Origin: Streptomyces abyssalis
Lineage (GTDB): Bacteria > Actinomycetota > Actinomycetes > Streptomycetales > Streptomycetaceae
Assembly (NCBI RefSeq): GCF_001751365.1
Contig: NZ_LJGT01000037.1
Coordinates: 778,556-842,555 of the forward strand
Reading direction: 5' to 3'
Length of the DNA: 64,000 nt
The notes beneath the pieces were generated by a model. That model was not told where the DNA came from. It did no database searches and saw only the letters and a program-made list of their open reading frames with translations. Both the position numbers and the translations under genes were made by a program. Positions 34,334-43,022 of this stretch are shown here, in pieces (within the stretch, counting starts at the first letter, position 1; each line of letters begins with the position of its first letter).

Positions 34334-34449
34334 CGAGCCCCCCGCAGCCCAGGGCCGGGCCGGAGTATGGGCTGCGTGTGCGGACGGGGTGGGTTTCGTG
34401 GTGGGACGAATCGTTTCCGGGCCGGTGCCCGCCGTGCTGCGATCCGTTC

Positions 34450-35163
34450 ATGACCTCATTCACACGTGACGGGCACTCAGGCACCGGTCCCGGCGAATTC
34501 ACCCGCGACGGCTGCTCGGTGGAGATGTACAAGCGGCTGCCCGGCAACGGCGAGACCGCCGTCATCCTCGAGGCCGTGCCGCCCGGGGCCTCCGTGCTCG
34601 AACTCGGCGCCGGGGCGGGCCGTATGACGCGGCCCCTCGTGGCGGGCGGCCTCCGCGTCACCGCTGTCGACGAGTCGGAGGCGATGCTCGCGCACATCGG
34701 CGGCGTGGCGGAGACGGTGCACTCCGCGATCGAAGACCTCGACCTCGGGCGGCGGTTCGACGCCGTGACGCTCGCCTCGTTCCTCGTCAACACCGCAGAC
34801 GACACGCACCGCGCCCGGCTGCTGCGGACCTGCGCCCGGCACACCGCACCGGACGGCTGCGTCCTCCTCCAGCGCGAACGCGACGGCCTCCACACGAGCC
34901 TGAGCCCCGGGACGTCGTGGAGCAGGGGCGACATGACGGTGTCGGTCGTCTCCATCGAACCGCTGGACGAGGTCACCTCCCGTACGTGCATCGCCTATGA
35001 ACTCGGGGATGCACGGTGGACCCAGACGTTCTTCTCGCAGCGCCTGCCCGAACCGCGTTTCGAGGCGGCACTCGCCGAGGCGGGACTGGCCGTGGACGCC
35101 TACCTCACCGAGGACCGCACCTGGGTGCGGGCACGCCTGGAGGGCGGTCAGGCCCGCACCTGA
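34450..35163 (+). CDS. Class I SAM-dependent methyltransferase
   Basis: A methyltransferase of 237 residues with motif I VLELGAGAGRMTRPL, motif II VTAVDESEAMLA and the post-I acidic region DLGRRFDAVTLASFLVN. The C-terminal half is beta-rich (MTVSVVSIEPLDEV). The substrate is unknown. ATG 34450 gives a sensible N-terminus (MTSFTRDG), but no good ribosome site is visible. A longer frame back to 34018 runs antiparallel to the preceding epimerase gene and is a shadow. Confidence 0.83.
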   Translation: MTSFTRDGHSGTGPGEFTRDGCSVEMYKRLPGNGETAVILEAVPPGASVLELGAGAGRMTRPLVAGGLRVTAVDESEAMLAHIGGVAETVHSAIEDLDLGRRFDAVTLASFLVNTADDTHRARLLRTCARHTAPDGCVLLQRERDGLHTSLSPGTSWSRGDMTVSVVSIEPLDEVTSRTCIAYELGDARWTQTFFSQRLPEPRFEAALAEAGLAVDAYLTEDRTWVRARLEGGQART

Positions 35164-35296
35164 ACGATTCGCCCCCACCGGCCTTCCGCGCGCAACGGAT
35201 CGCCGCGTACGCGCAAGGATGCCCAGTTACCGGTCGCCGCCGACGGCTCGTAAGGTCGTGCCGCCACAGCAGATCAACAGCGAGGAGACCGCTGCC

Positions 35297-36790
35297 GTGT
35301 TGGACCAGGGCGCAGGCCCGGCCGCCCCCAAGCCCCAGGACGGGCGGAGCGGCCGTCGGCAAGGGGGTGCCGCGCGGCTGATGCGCCGCAAGCCGGTGGA
35401 GACACTCATTGCCGAGAGCGGCCACGGCGCGGGCGGTGAACTGCGGCGCAGTCTCGGCCTGTGGCAGCTGACCATGATCAGCATCGGGGCGACGCTGGGC
35501 ACGGGAATCTTCGTCGTCCTCGGCGAGGCCGTCCCCGACGCCGGGCCCGCGGTCGTCGTCTCGTTCGTCATCGCGGGTCTCACGGCGCTCTTCTCCGCGC
35601 TCTCCTACGCGGAGCTGGCCGGCACGATCCCCGTCGCCGGCTCCTCCTACTCCTATGCCTACGCGACGATGGGCGAGCTGGTCGCCTGGGTCTGCGGCTG
35701 GTGTCTGCTGCTGGAGTACGGGGTGTCGGTGGCGGCCGTCGCCGTCGGCTGGGGCCAGTACATCGACGAGCTGCTGCACGGCACGCTCGGCCTCGGCCTT
35801 CCCCAGGCCCTCTCGGCGCCGCCCGGCGAGGGCGGGCTCTTCAACGTTCCCGCGCTCGTCGTCGTACTGCTCGCCATGGCCTTCCTGCTCGGCGGCGCGA
35901 AGGAGAGCGCACGCGCCAACACCGTCATGGTCGTCGTGAAGATCGCCGCGCTGCTGCTCTTCTGCGGCATCGCCGCCGCGGGTGTCCGGGCGGGCAATTA
36001 CGAGCCCTTCATGCCGCTGGGCATGGCCGGGGTCAGTGCCGCAGGCGCCACTCTCTTCTTCTCCTACATCGGATTCGACGCGGCATCCACGGCGGGGGAG
36101 GAGGCGAAGAACCCGCAGCGTGACCTGCCGCGCGCCATCCTGCTCTCACTGGTGCTGGTCACCCTGCTGTACTGCCTGGTCGCGGCGGTGGCGGTGGGCG
36201 CACTGCCCTGGCGGCGGTTCGAGGGCAGCGAGGCCGCGCTCTCGGGCGTCCTGCACAGCGTCACCGGCCAGGGCTTCTGGCCCGCGGTGCTCGCCTTCGG
36301 CGCGGTCGTCGCCATCGCCTCGGTCGTGCTGACGGTGCTGTACGGGCAGACCCGCATCCTCTTCGCGATGTCGCGGGACGGCCTGGTGCCCGCGGTCTTC
36401 TCCAAGGTCGACCCGCGCAGCGGCAGCCCCCGCGCCAACACCCTCATCGTCTCCGCGTTCTGCGGGACGCTCGCCGCAGCCGTGCCGCTGGGCCGGCTCG
36501 CCGACGCCACGAGCATCGGCACCCTCTTCGCCTTCGCCCTCGTCAACGTCGCGGTGATCGTGCTGCGCCGTACCAGCCCGGAGATGCGGCGGGGCTTCCG
36601 CGTGCCGCTCTCGCCGCTCTTCCCGCTCGTCGGTCTGGGCCTGTGCGCATGGATGATGTTCTCCCTGGACGCCGTCACCTGGGGGGTGTTCGGCGTCTGG
36701 ATGGCCGTGGGCGCTGTGGTGTACTTCGGGTACGGGATGCGCCGCTCCCGGCTGAAGACCGCACCGACGCCCGCGCGCACGGAAGAGTGA
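35297..36790 (+). CDS. APC-superfamily amino acid permease (cationic amino acid transporter type)
   Basis: A 497-residue permease with about 12-14 membrane segments after a hydrophilic N-terminal region of 50 residues. LTMISIGATLGTGIFVVLGEA is the first-segment signature, SALSYAELAGTIPVAGSSYSY the second, and FFSYIGFDAASTAGEEAKNP the conserved loop of cationic amino-acid permeases. RILFAMSRDGLVPAVFSKV is also typical. The GTG at 35297 follows GAGGAGACC. It is followed by an Lrp-type regulator, an amidase and an amino-acid monooxygenase, so it probably imports their substrate. Confidence 0.88.
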   Translation: MLDQGAGPAAPKPQDGRSGRRQGGAARLMRRKPVETLIAESGHGAGGELRRSLGLWQLTMISIGATLGTGIFVVLGEAVPDAGPAVVVSFVIAGLTALFSALSYAELAGTIPVAGSSYSYAYATMGELVAWVCGWCLLLEYGVSVAAVAVGWGQYIDELLHGTLGLGLPQALSAPPGEGGLFNVPALVVVLLAMAFLLGGAKESARANTVMVVVKIAALLLFCGIAAAGVRAGNYEPFMPLGMAGVSAAGATLFFSYIGFDAASTAGEEAKNPQRDLPRAILLSLVLVTLLYCLVAAVAVGALPWRRFEGSEAALSGVLHSVTGQGFWPAVLAFGAVVAIASVVLTVLYGQTRILFAMSRDGLVPAVFSKVDPRSGSPRANTLIVSAFCGTLAAAVPLGRLADATSIGTLFAFALVNVAVIVLRRTSPEMRRGFRVPLSPLFPLVGLGLCAWMMFSLDAVTWGVFGVWMAVGAVVYFGYGMRRSRLKTAPTPARTEE

Positions 36791-36800
36791 CCGGCCCGCA

Positions 36801-37256
36801 GTGACACTCGACGACCTCGACGAACGCATCGTCCACCTCCTCTCCGAGGACGCCCGCCGCTCGTACGCCGACATCGGCGCCGATGTCGGTCTCTCTGCCC
36901 CCGCCGTGAAACGCCGTGTGGACCGGCTGCGGGCGGAGGGAGCCATCACCGGGTTCACCGTGCGCGTGGACCCGGCGGCTCTGGGCTGGCAGACCGAGGG
37001 CTATATCGAGATGTACTGCCGCTCGAAGACCGCGCCCGAAGACATCCGCCGGGCGCTGGCCCGCTATCCGGAGGTCGCATCCGCGTCCACTGTCACCGGT
37101 GAGGCGGACGCGATGGTGCAGGTCTTCGCCTCCGACATGCGCCACTTCGAGCAGGTGCTGGAACGCATCGCGGGCGAGCCGTTCGTCGAGCGGACGAAGT
37201 CGGTGCTGGTGCTCTCGCCGCTGCTGCGCCGCTACACCGCGGGGGCGCCGCGCTGA
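36801..37256 (+). CDS. Lrp/AsnC family transcriptional regulator
   Basis: A 151-residue Lrp/AsnC protein. LDDLDERIVHLLSEDARRSY and IGADVGLSAPAVKRRVDRL form the helix-turn-helix (about 2-45), and the RAM effector domain follows (WQTEGYIEMYCR, STVTGEADAMVQVFASD). Lrp proteins sense amino acids and control their uptake and breakdown. It starts 10 bases after the permease gene on the same strand, so it may be co-transcribed and regulate the permease, amidase and oxidase genes. Confidence 0.9.
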   Translation: MTLDDLDERIVHLLSEDARRSYADIGADVGLSAPAVKRRVDRLRAEGAITGFTVRVDPAALGWQTEGYIEMYCRSKTAPEDIRRALARYPEVASASTVTGEADAMVQVFASDMRHFEQVLERIAGEPFVERTKSVLVLSPLLRRYTAGAPR

Positions 37257-37480
37257 GCGGGCTCCGACCTGCTCTTACCGGGCCGGCGCAGATTACGGAC
37301 GCTCAGTGCAACGATTCGCCGCGGAACAGGCCGTATGCGCAACGGAGGACCTGCTGATGCGCAACGGATGAGCCTTGTCGGCCGGTGCAGGGGACCGTAC
37401 CGTCGAAGTGTTCCCCCGCACGCCTGTACGTGCGGGCCGCCGCGCCCGCGTCCGTACGCACGAGCACAGCCAGAGGTCCC

Positions 37481-38281
37481 ATGCCGACGTTGCGCCTCGC
37501 CCTGCACCAGGGCCCCGCCGGTGTTCCCCGCACCGCCGAGGACGGTCTCGCCGCGCTCGACGACGCCGCCCGAGCGGCCGCCGCGGGGGGCGCCCGGCTG
37601 CTGGTCACACCCGAACTGTCCCTGACCGGATACGCGTTGGGGGACGGCGTCGACGGACGTGCCGAGACCGCCGACGGCCCGTCCGCACGCGCGGTCTCCC
37701 GCATCGCCGCCGCACACGGCATCGCCGTCGTCTACGGCTACCCCGAACGCGACCCGGACAGCGGCGCGCTGCACAACTCGGCCGCCCTCGTCGGTGCCGA
37801 CGGGCGCGTCCTCGCCGGCTACCGCAAGACACACCTGTACGGCGACTACGAGACCGGCCACTTCACGCCCGGTGACCGGCTCCTCGTGCAGGCCGACCTG
37901 GAAGGCGTCCGCACCGGCCTTCTGATCTGCTACGACGTGGAGTTCCCCGAAGCGGTGCGCGCCCACGCCCTCGCCGGGACCGAGCTGCTGGTGGTGCCGA
38001 CGGCGCTGATGCGCCCGTACGACTTCGTGGCGGAGACGGTCCTTCCCGCGCGTGCCTGGGAGAACCAGCTCTACGTGGCGTACGCCGACCGCGCAGGCAG
38101 GGAAGGCGACTTCGACTTCGCGGGACTCAGCTGCCTCGCCGCTCCCGACGGGAGCGTCCCGGCCCGTGCCGGCCGCGACGAGGCACTCCTCGTCGCCGAC
38201 GTCGACACTGCGCTGCTCCATGCCTCGCGGGCCCGCAACACCTACCTCACCGACCGGCGGGCCGCGCTCTACACCACCTGA
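37481..38281 (+). CDS. Nitrilase-superfamily carbon-nitrogen hydrolase (DavA-like amidase)
   Basis: A 266-residue nitrilase-superfamily protein with the full Glu-Lys-Cys triad: Glu45 in TPELSLTGY, Lys116 in YRKTHLYG and Cys150 in LICYDVEFPE. Length and sequence style fit 5-aminovaleramide amidase (DavA) and related aliphatic amidases, which hydrolyse an amide to the acid and ammonia. It directly precedes a flavin amino-acid monooxygenase gene, whose expected product is such an amide. ATG 37481 follows AGAGG; a longer frame to 37385 adds a non-homologous start. The 224 bases before it hold no clear feature. Confidence 0.85.
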   Translation: MPTLRLALHQGPAGVPRTAEDGLAALDDAARAAAAGGARLLVTPELSLTGYALGDGVDGRAETADGPSARAVSRIAAAHGIAVVYGYPERDPDSGALHNSAALVGADGRVLAGYRKTHLYGDYETGHFTPGDRLLVQADLEGVRTGLLICYDVEFPEAVRAHALAGTELLVVPTALMRPYDFVAETVLPARAWENQLYVAYADRAGREGDFDFAGLSCLAAPDGSVPARAGRDEALLVADVDTALLHASRARNTYLTDRRAALYTT

Positions 38282-38335
38282 ACCCGAACCGTCCGAACCG
38301 TCCGAACCGGCCCGAACCGGCCCGAACCGACCGGC
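38281..38335 (+). repeat. Short tandem repeats between amidase and oxidase genes
   Basis: Two GTCCGAACC units are followed by two GGCCCGAACC units and a partial one. A second family, CCCTGAACAC-like, repeats at about 38396-38450. They fill the 195-base gap before the oxidase gene. They may be slippage products and no regulatory role is shown. Confidence 0.6.
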
Positions 38336-38476
38336 CGGTCGCCGGGTCCGGCGCGGCGCCGTGCACAGCCCGGCGCCGCGCCCCCGGACACACGGCCCGC
38401 GAACACACCGCCCCTGAACACATCGCCCCTGAACACCCGTGCCCTGAACAGCACCCCGGAGAGGAGAAGTGCGCCG

Positions 38477-40231
38477 ATGACGTCCACCGTGCCCACCGCC
38501 GTACACGAGGAGCAGCAGAACACGGCCACGGACGCCGCGCCGCTGACCATGTCAGGGCCCGACTTCCCGTTCGCCTACGACGACTTCCTCGCCCACCCGG
38601 CCGGACTGGGATCGGTGCCCGCCACCGAACACGGCACCGAGGTCGCGGTGATCGGCGGCGGCCTCTCCGGCATCGTCACCGCCTTCGAGCTGATGAAGAC
38701 CGGCCTCAAGCCCGTCGTCTACGAGGCCGACCAGATCGGCGGGCGGCTGCGCACCGCGCGCTTCGAAGGCTGCGAGGACGGACTGACGGCCGAGATGGGC
38801 GCCATGCGCTTCCCGCCGTCCTCGACCGCCTTCCAGCACTACGTCGAGCTGACCGGGCTCGAGACCGAGACATTCCCCAACCCCCTCGCACCCGGGACCC
38901 CTTCGACCGTGGTCGACCTCAAGGGCCGCTCCCACTACGCCCGTTCGCTCGAAGACCTCCCGCCCGTCTTCCACCAGGTCATGGACGCCTGGAACGCCTG
39001 CCTGGAGGACGGCGCCGAATTCAGCGCGATGCAGCGGGCGTTGCGGGAGCGCGACATCCCGCGCATCCGTGAGATCTGGTCCCGGCTGGTGGAGCGGCTC
39101 GACGACCAGACCTTCTACGGGTTCCTGTGCGCGTCGGAGTCCTTCGCGTCCTTCCGGCACCGCGAGATCTTCGGGCAGGTCGGCTTCGGCACCGGCGGCT
39201 GGGACACCGACTTCCCCAACTCCATCCTGGAGATCCTCCGGGTCGTCTACACCGGTGCCGACGACGACCACCGCAGCATCGTCGGCGGCAGCCAGCAGCT
39301 CCCGCTGCGGCTGTGGGAGCTGGAGCCGGACAAGCTCGTCCACTGGCCCGTCGGAACCTCCCTGGCCAGGCTCCACGAGCGGCACGGTGACCGCCAGGAG
39401 AGCCGCGTCACGGGGCAGCCACGGCCCGCCGTGACCCGCCTGCGCCGCACGGCCGGCAACCGCATCACCGTCACCGACGCGGCGGGCCACATCCGCACCT
39501 ACCGAGCCGCCGTCTTCACGGCCCAGTCGTGGATGCTGCTCAGCAAGATCGACTGTGACGACGCGCTGCTCCCCATCGACCACTGGACGGCGGTCGAGCG
39601 CACCCACTACATGGAGTCCTCCAAGCTGTTCGTGCCCGTGGACAGGCCGTTCTGGCTCGACGAGGCCGTCGACGACAGGGGCGAGCCGACCGGCCGCGAC
39701 GTGATGAGCATGACGCTCACCGACCGGATGACGCGCGGCACCTACCTGCTGGACGACGGTCCGGACCGGCCGGCCGTCATCTGCCTGTCGTACACGTGGT
39801 GCGACGACAGCCTCAAGTGGCTGCCGCTGGACGCGAATCAGCGCATGGAGGTGATGCTGAAGTCGCTCGGGGAGATCTATCCGAACGTCGACATCCGCAG
39901 CCACATCACCGGCAGCCCCGTCACGGTCTCCTGGGAGGACGAGCCGTACTTCATGGGCGCCTTCAAGGCCAATCTGCCCGGCCACTACCGCTATCAGCGG
40001 CGGCTGTTCACGCACTTCATGCAGGACACCCTCCCCGAGGACAAGCGCGGACTCTTCCTCGCCGGTGACGACGTCTCCTGGACGGCGGGCTGGGCGGAGG
40101 GTGCGGTGCAGACCGCGCTCAACGCCGTGTGGGGCGTGCTGCACCACTTCGGCGGCGGCACCGATCCGTCCAACCCGGGCCCGGGCGACGTATACGACGA
40201 GATCGCACCGGTGCTGCTGCCGGAGGACTGA
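38477..40231 (+). CDS. Flavin amine oxidase / L-amino-acid 2-monooxygenase (DavB-like)
   Basis: A flavin monoamine-oxidase-type enzyme of 584 residues. FAD motifs are VIGGGLSG (58-65), VYEADQIGGRLRT (81-93) and GAMRFP (108-113); the C-terminus closes the flavin site with LFLAGDDVSWTAGWAEGAVQ. The long hydrophilic N-terminus and overall size resemble bacterial lysine, phenylalanine and tryptophan 2-monooxygenases, which convert an L-amino acid plus oxygen to an amide and carbon dioxide. The amidase next door supports this and favours the lysine-to-aminovaleramide route, though the residues that would fix the amino acid cannot be judged. AGGAGAAG precedes the ATG. Confidence 0.83.
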   Translation: MTSTVPTAVHEEQQNTATDAAPLTMSGPDFPFAYDDFLAHPAGLGSVPATEHGTEVAVIGGGLSGIVTAFELMKTGLKPVVYEADQIGGRLRTARFEGCEDGLTAEMGAMRFPPSSTAFQHYVELTGLETETFPNPLAPGTPSTVVDLKGRSHYARSLEDLPPVFHQVMDAWNACLEDGAEFSAMQRALRERDIPRIREIWSRLVERLDDQTFYGFLCASESFASFRHREIFGQVGFGTGGWDTDFPNSILEILRVVYTGADDDHRSIVGGSQQLPLRLWELEPDKLVHWPVGTSLARLHERHGDRQESRVTGQPRPAVTRLRRTAGNRITVTDAAGHIRTYRAAVFTAQSWMLLSKIDCDDALLPIDHWTAVERTHYMESSKLFVPVDRPFWLDEAVDDRGEPTGRDVMSMTLTDRMTRGTYLLDDGPDRPAVICLSYTWCDDSLKWLPLDANQRMEVMLKSLGEIYPNVDIRSHITGSPVTVSWEDEPYFMGAFKANLPGHYRYQRRLFTHFMQDTLPEDKRGLFLAGDDVSWTAGWAEGAVQTALNAVWGVLHHFGGGTDPSNPGPGDVYDEIAPVLLPED

Positions 40232-40245
40232 GCCGGAAGGCCCTC

Positions 40246-40938
40246 TCAGGGCAGGCCGTAGAGCCGGGCGACGTCGGGTGAGTCGAGCCACTTCGAATAG
40301 GTGGGGGACTTCGGCCAGCCCTCGGGCGAATCCTGCCATTCCTCCTGGCGGCCCCAAGGCAGGATGTCGATCAACGCGAAGGTGTAGCTGAGCTGTTCGG
40401 TACCGCGGCCGTCGGTGTGCCAGGTGCGGTAGACCTTGTCGCCGTCGCGGAGGAACACGTTCACCGCGAAGCCCCCGCCGGGTGGCGCGCCCACGTCGGC
40501 GCCGAACGAGCTCTCCGACGACGAGTACCAGTCCATCTTGTTGCCTACTTTGGCCCTGTAGGCCAGCGCTTCCTCGATGGGCCCGTTGGTGACGATGACG
40601 AAGCGGGCGTCATAGTTGTCGAGGAAGCCCAGCCGGACGTACTGCGACGTCAGCCCTGTACAGCCGCCGCACTGCCACTCCGCGCCATCGGACCACATGT
40701 GGTTGTAGACGATGAGCTGGGAGCGCCCGTTGAATACTTCGGCCAGTCCGACGGGGCCGTCCGGGCCGATCAGCGTGTAGTCCGGGAGCTCGACCATCGG
40801 CAGTCTGCGGCGTTGGGCAGCGATGGCGTCGAGCTCACGGGTGGCAGCCTTCTCCCGCACACGCAGATCGTCGAGCGCGGCCTGCCATGTCCGCCGGTCG
40901 ACCACTGGGGGCAGGGCGCCGGCTGTCTGCTCGGTCAC
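40246..40938 (-). CDS. DUF899 family thioredoxin-like protein
   Basis: A 230-residue DUF899 protein. The domain has LPMVELPDYTLIGPDG, LIVYNHMWSDGAEWQCGGC with two nearby cysteines (QCGGC), and the long C-terminal part YRTWHTDGRGTEQLSYTFALI. The fold is thought to be thioredoxin/peroxiredoxin-like, and no activity is established. It starts with GTG after GGGAGG. It is convergent with the oxidase gene across 14 bases and lies downstream of a sigma factor gene on the same strand, a possible target of that factor. Confidence 0.85.
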   Translation of the reverse strand: MTEQTAGALPPVVDRRTWQAALDDLRVREKAATRELDAIAAQRRRLPMVELPDYTLIGPDGPVGLAEVFNGRSQLIVYNHMWSDGAEWQCGGCTGLTSQYVRLGFLDNYDARFVIVTNGPIEEALAYRAKVGNKMDWYSSSESSFGADVGAPPGGGFAVNVFLRDGDKVYRTWHTDGRGTEQLSYTFALIDILPWGRQEEWQDSPEGWPKSPTYSKWLDSPDVARLYGLP

Positions 40939-41151
40939 GGTTCCTCCCGGGCTCGGATGGATCTCCTCCGATGTGGTGACCGGAGACGACGGCGGAAATC
41001 ATCGCTCACGACGGGTGACCGGGTCCGGGCTCGCCGTCGCGCAGCCCCAGCTCCACCCGCCCGGGAGCGACGACGCCGAGCGCGTCGCCCCACACGGCCG
41101 CGACCACTGCGACACGCGCGCCACCGCGGAGCGCGAGCGTCCACACCGGCA

Positions 41152-42150
41152 CTACTCCGTGCTTTCCGGCGGCAGGCTCTCAGGCAGCCCGAGCCGCGGG
41201 AACTGGTCGTCGTGGAACGTGACGATCTCGGTGATCGCCCCGCCGGTGACGCGCAGGACGTCGATCGTCAGCGGCAGGTACGCGCCCTCCCGCTTCCGCC
41301 AGTGGTAGAAGGCGACGGCGGGCTGCCGGTTCACGGAGGTAGGGACGGCGCGCAGGTGCTTCACGCCCTCGAAGCCGCTCTCGATCCAGTCGTTGATCAC
41401 CGTGTCGCGGCCGACGTACAGCCCCGGCGTGGGAGGCATCGAGCAGCGGACGTCGTCCCGCAGCAGTGCGGCGAGCCCGTCGATGTCCGTGGCAACGCTG
41501 AGGTCGGTGTAGCGGCGCACCAGATCGCGCGTCCCGGTGTCCTCCTCGCCGCCGGTCCAGTCCTGCCGCTCGGCGGGAAGGTGCTCCCGCATGCCGGCGC
41601 GGGCCCGTTGCAGCGCGCTGTTCACGGAGTTGACGGAGTCCCCGAGGAGCTCCGCGACGTTCTTCGCCGGCCAGCCGAGCACGTCCCGCAGGATCAGCAC
41701 GGCCCGCGGGCGCGGCGCGAGGTGCTGGACTGCGACCAGATACGCCAGCTCGATCGTCTCCCGCGCGACGGCGAGCGTCTCCGGCTCGTCCGCGTCGCCC
41801 GCGGGCAACTCGTCGAGCAACCGGTCCGGGTAGGGCTGCAGCCACAGCACCTCGCCTCCCGTCGCTGGCTCCGGGCGGCGCTTGGCCAGCAGGTCCAGGC
41901 AGGCGTTGGTGGCGATCCGGTACAGCCAGGCGCGGAACGTCGACCGCCCCTCGAAGGTCTCCCGCCGCCGCCAGGCGCGCAGGAACGTCTCCTGCACGGT
42001 GTCCTCGGCGTCCTCGAACGACCCGAGCATCCGGTAGCAGTGCACGTGCAGCTCCCGCCGGTGCCGCTCCGCCAGCCCCGAGAAGGCCGGCTCGTCGACC
42101 TCGCCCAGCCCGCTGACGCCCAGCTCCTCCAGCCGCGTATCCGCACTCAT
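41152..42150 (-). CDS. ECF-type RNA polymerase sigma factor with C-terminal SnoaL-like domain
   Basis: A 332-residue ECF sigma factor. Region 2 lies around YRMLGSFEDAEDTVQETFLR and RATFRAWLYRIATNACLDLL-like text, a WLQPYP motif follows, and region 4 is around LAPRPRAVLILRDVLGWPAKN with SVNSVNSALQRARAGM. Residues 205-325 form a SnoaL/NTF2-like domain (DGLAALLRDDVRCSMPPTPG, ITEIVTFHDDQF) typical of SigJ/ECF41-ECF56-type factors, where it modulates activity in place of an anti-sigma partner. ATG 42150 follows GGGAGG; 50 upstream in-frame residues are not conserved-looking. The gap to the DUF899 gene (213 bases) has no supported gene. Confidence 0.88.
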   Translation of the reverse strand: MSADTRLEELGVSGLGEVDEPAFSGLAERHRRELHVHCYRMLGSFEDAEDTVQETFLRAWRRRETFEGRSTFRAWLYRIATNACLDLLAKRRPEPATGGEVLWLQPYPDRLLDELPAGDADEPETLAVARETIELAYLVAVQHLAPRPRAVLILRDVLGWPAKNVAELLGDSVNSVNSALQRARAGMREHLPAERQDWTGGEEDTGTRDLVRRYTDLSVATDIDGLAALLRDDVRCSMPPTPGLYVGRDTVINDWIESGFEGVKHLRAVPTSVNRQPAVAFYHWRKREGAYLPLTIDVLRVTGGAITEIVTFHDDQFPRLGLPESLPPESTE

Positions 42151-42365
42151 CACGTCATCCTCCCGCCTCGCAAAGTCCCGTCGTAGGTGTGACGGGTCCG
42201 GGCGCGACAACTCATCACCAGGGCCGGCCGGCATGCTGATCCACAGAGGGATCGGCGGCGCGTCACTCTCATGGGGGGAGCCGGATGCGCCCACGGACAC
42301 ACGGCTGCGGAGGTCGTTCGGTTCCCGGAGCAGCGGCGACCGGCTGCCGGGGCTAGCCTGCGGGC

Positions 42366-43022
42366 GTGAGCACCGGACCGGAAGGCCCAGAAGCCGAAAG
42401 GTGGCTGGCGGACACCCGGGCGTCCTACGACGCCGACGCCGTCAGCTACGCGGACGAGGTGCGAGACCTCACGGAGAGACTGCCGGCCGAGCGGGACGTC
42501 ATGGCGCTGTTCGCCGAGCGGGTGCGGGCGAACGGCGGCGGGCCCGTCGCGGACGTGGGGTGCGGGCCCGGGAGGATCACCGCCCACCTGCGGAACCTCG
42601 GCGTGGACGCCTTCGGTATCGATCTGTCGCCCCGGATGATCGAGGTGGCGCGGCGTGAGCATCCCGGCCTGCGGTTCGAGGTGGGGTCGATGACTCAACT
42701 CGACCTCGCGGACGGGTCGCTGGCCGCCCTGATCGCCTGGTACTCGGTCATTCACGTCCCCGATCACGCGATCGGCGCGGTCCTCGCCGGTTTCCGTCGC
42801 GTGCTGCGGCCCGGCGGTCTGCTGCTGCTGGGTTTTCACGTCGGCGACGCCTCACCGTCCAATGCGCAGGAGAGCGGTGAGAGGTGGCCGGAGTCCTGCG
42901 TCCGTCGGCGGCAGCCGGGTCAGGTCGCCGCCTGGCTCGACGAAGCCGGCTTCACCGTCGAGACCCACCCCACGCTCACGTCGGCCTCGCGCACGCTGGG
43001 CGTGCTGCTGGCGCGCTCCTAG
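42366..43022 (+). CDS. Class I SAM-dependent methyltransferase
   Basis: A methyltransferase of 218 residues. Motif I is VADVGCGPGRITAHL, motif II FGIDLSPRMIEVARR, and LIAWYSVIHVPDHAI with FRRVLRPGGLLLLGFH are motifs III-IV. The GTG start lies 215 bases from the divergent sigma factor gene. The last codon ends in TAG that overlaps, tail to tail, the TAG of the iminopeptidase gene on the other strand (CTAG, 43019-43022). The substrate is unknown. Confidence 0.85.
   Translation: MSTGPEGPEAERWLADTRASYDADAVSYADEVRDLTERLPAERDVMALFAERVRANGGGPVADVGCGPGRITAHLRNLGVDAFGIDLSPRMIEVARREHPGLRFEVGSMTQLDLADGSLAALIAWYSVIHVPDHAIGAVLAGFRRVLRPGGLLLLGFHVGDASPSNAQESGERWPESCVRRRQPGQVAAWLDEAGFTVETHPTLTSASRTLGVLLARS

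Noticed and set aside
34018..34449. Upstream extension of the methyltransferase frame
   Set aside because: It runs through the epimerase gene in another frame with an Arg/Gly-rich composition; the fold begins after 34450.
35016..35296. Upstream extension of the amino-acid permease frame
   Set aside because: It overlaps the methyltransferase gene and lacks permease features; GTG 35297 has a ribosome site.
38396..38450. CCCTGAACAC-like repeats as a CRISPR array
   Set aside because: Units are about ten bases with no equal-length spacers; they look like simple slippage repeats.
41006..41146. Minus-strand 46-codon frame between the sigma factor and DUF899 genes
   Set aside because: It starts with GTG without a convincing ribosome site, has no recognised domain, and its length is within chance for this composition.
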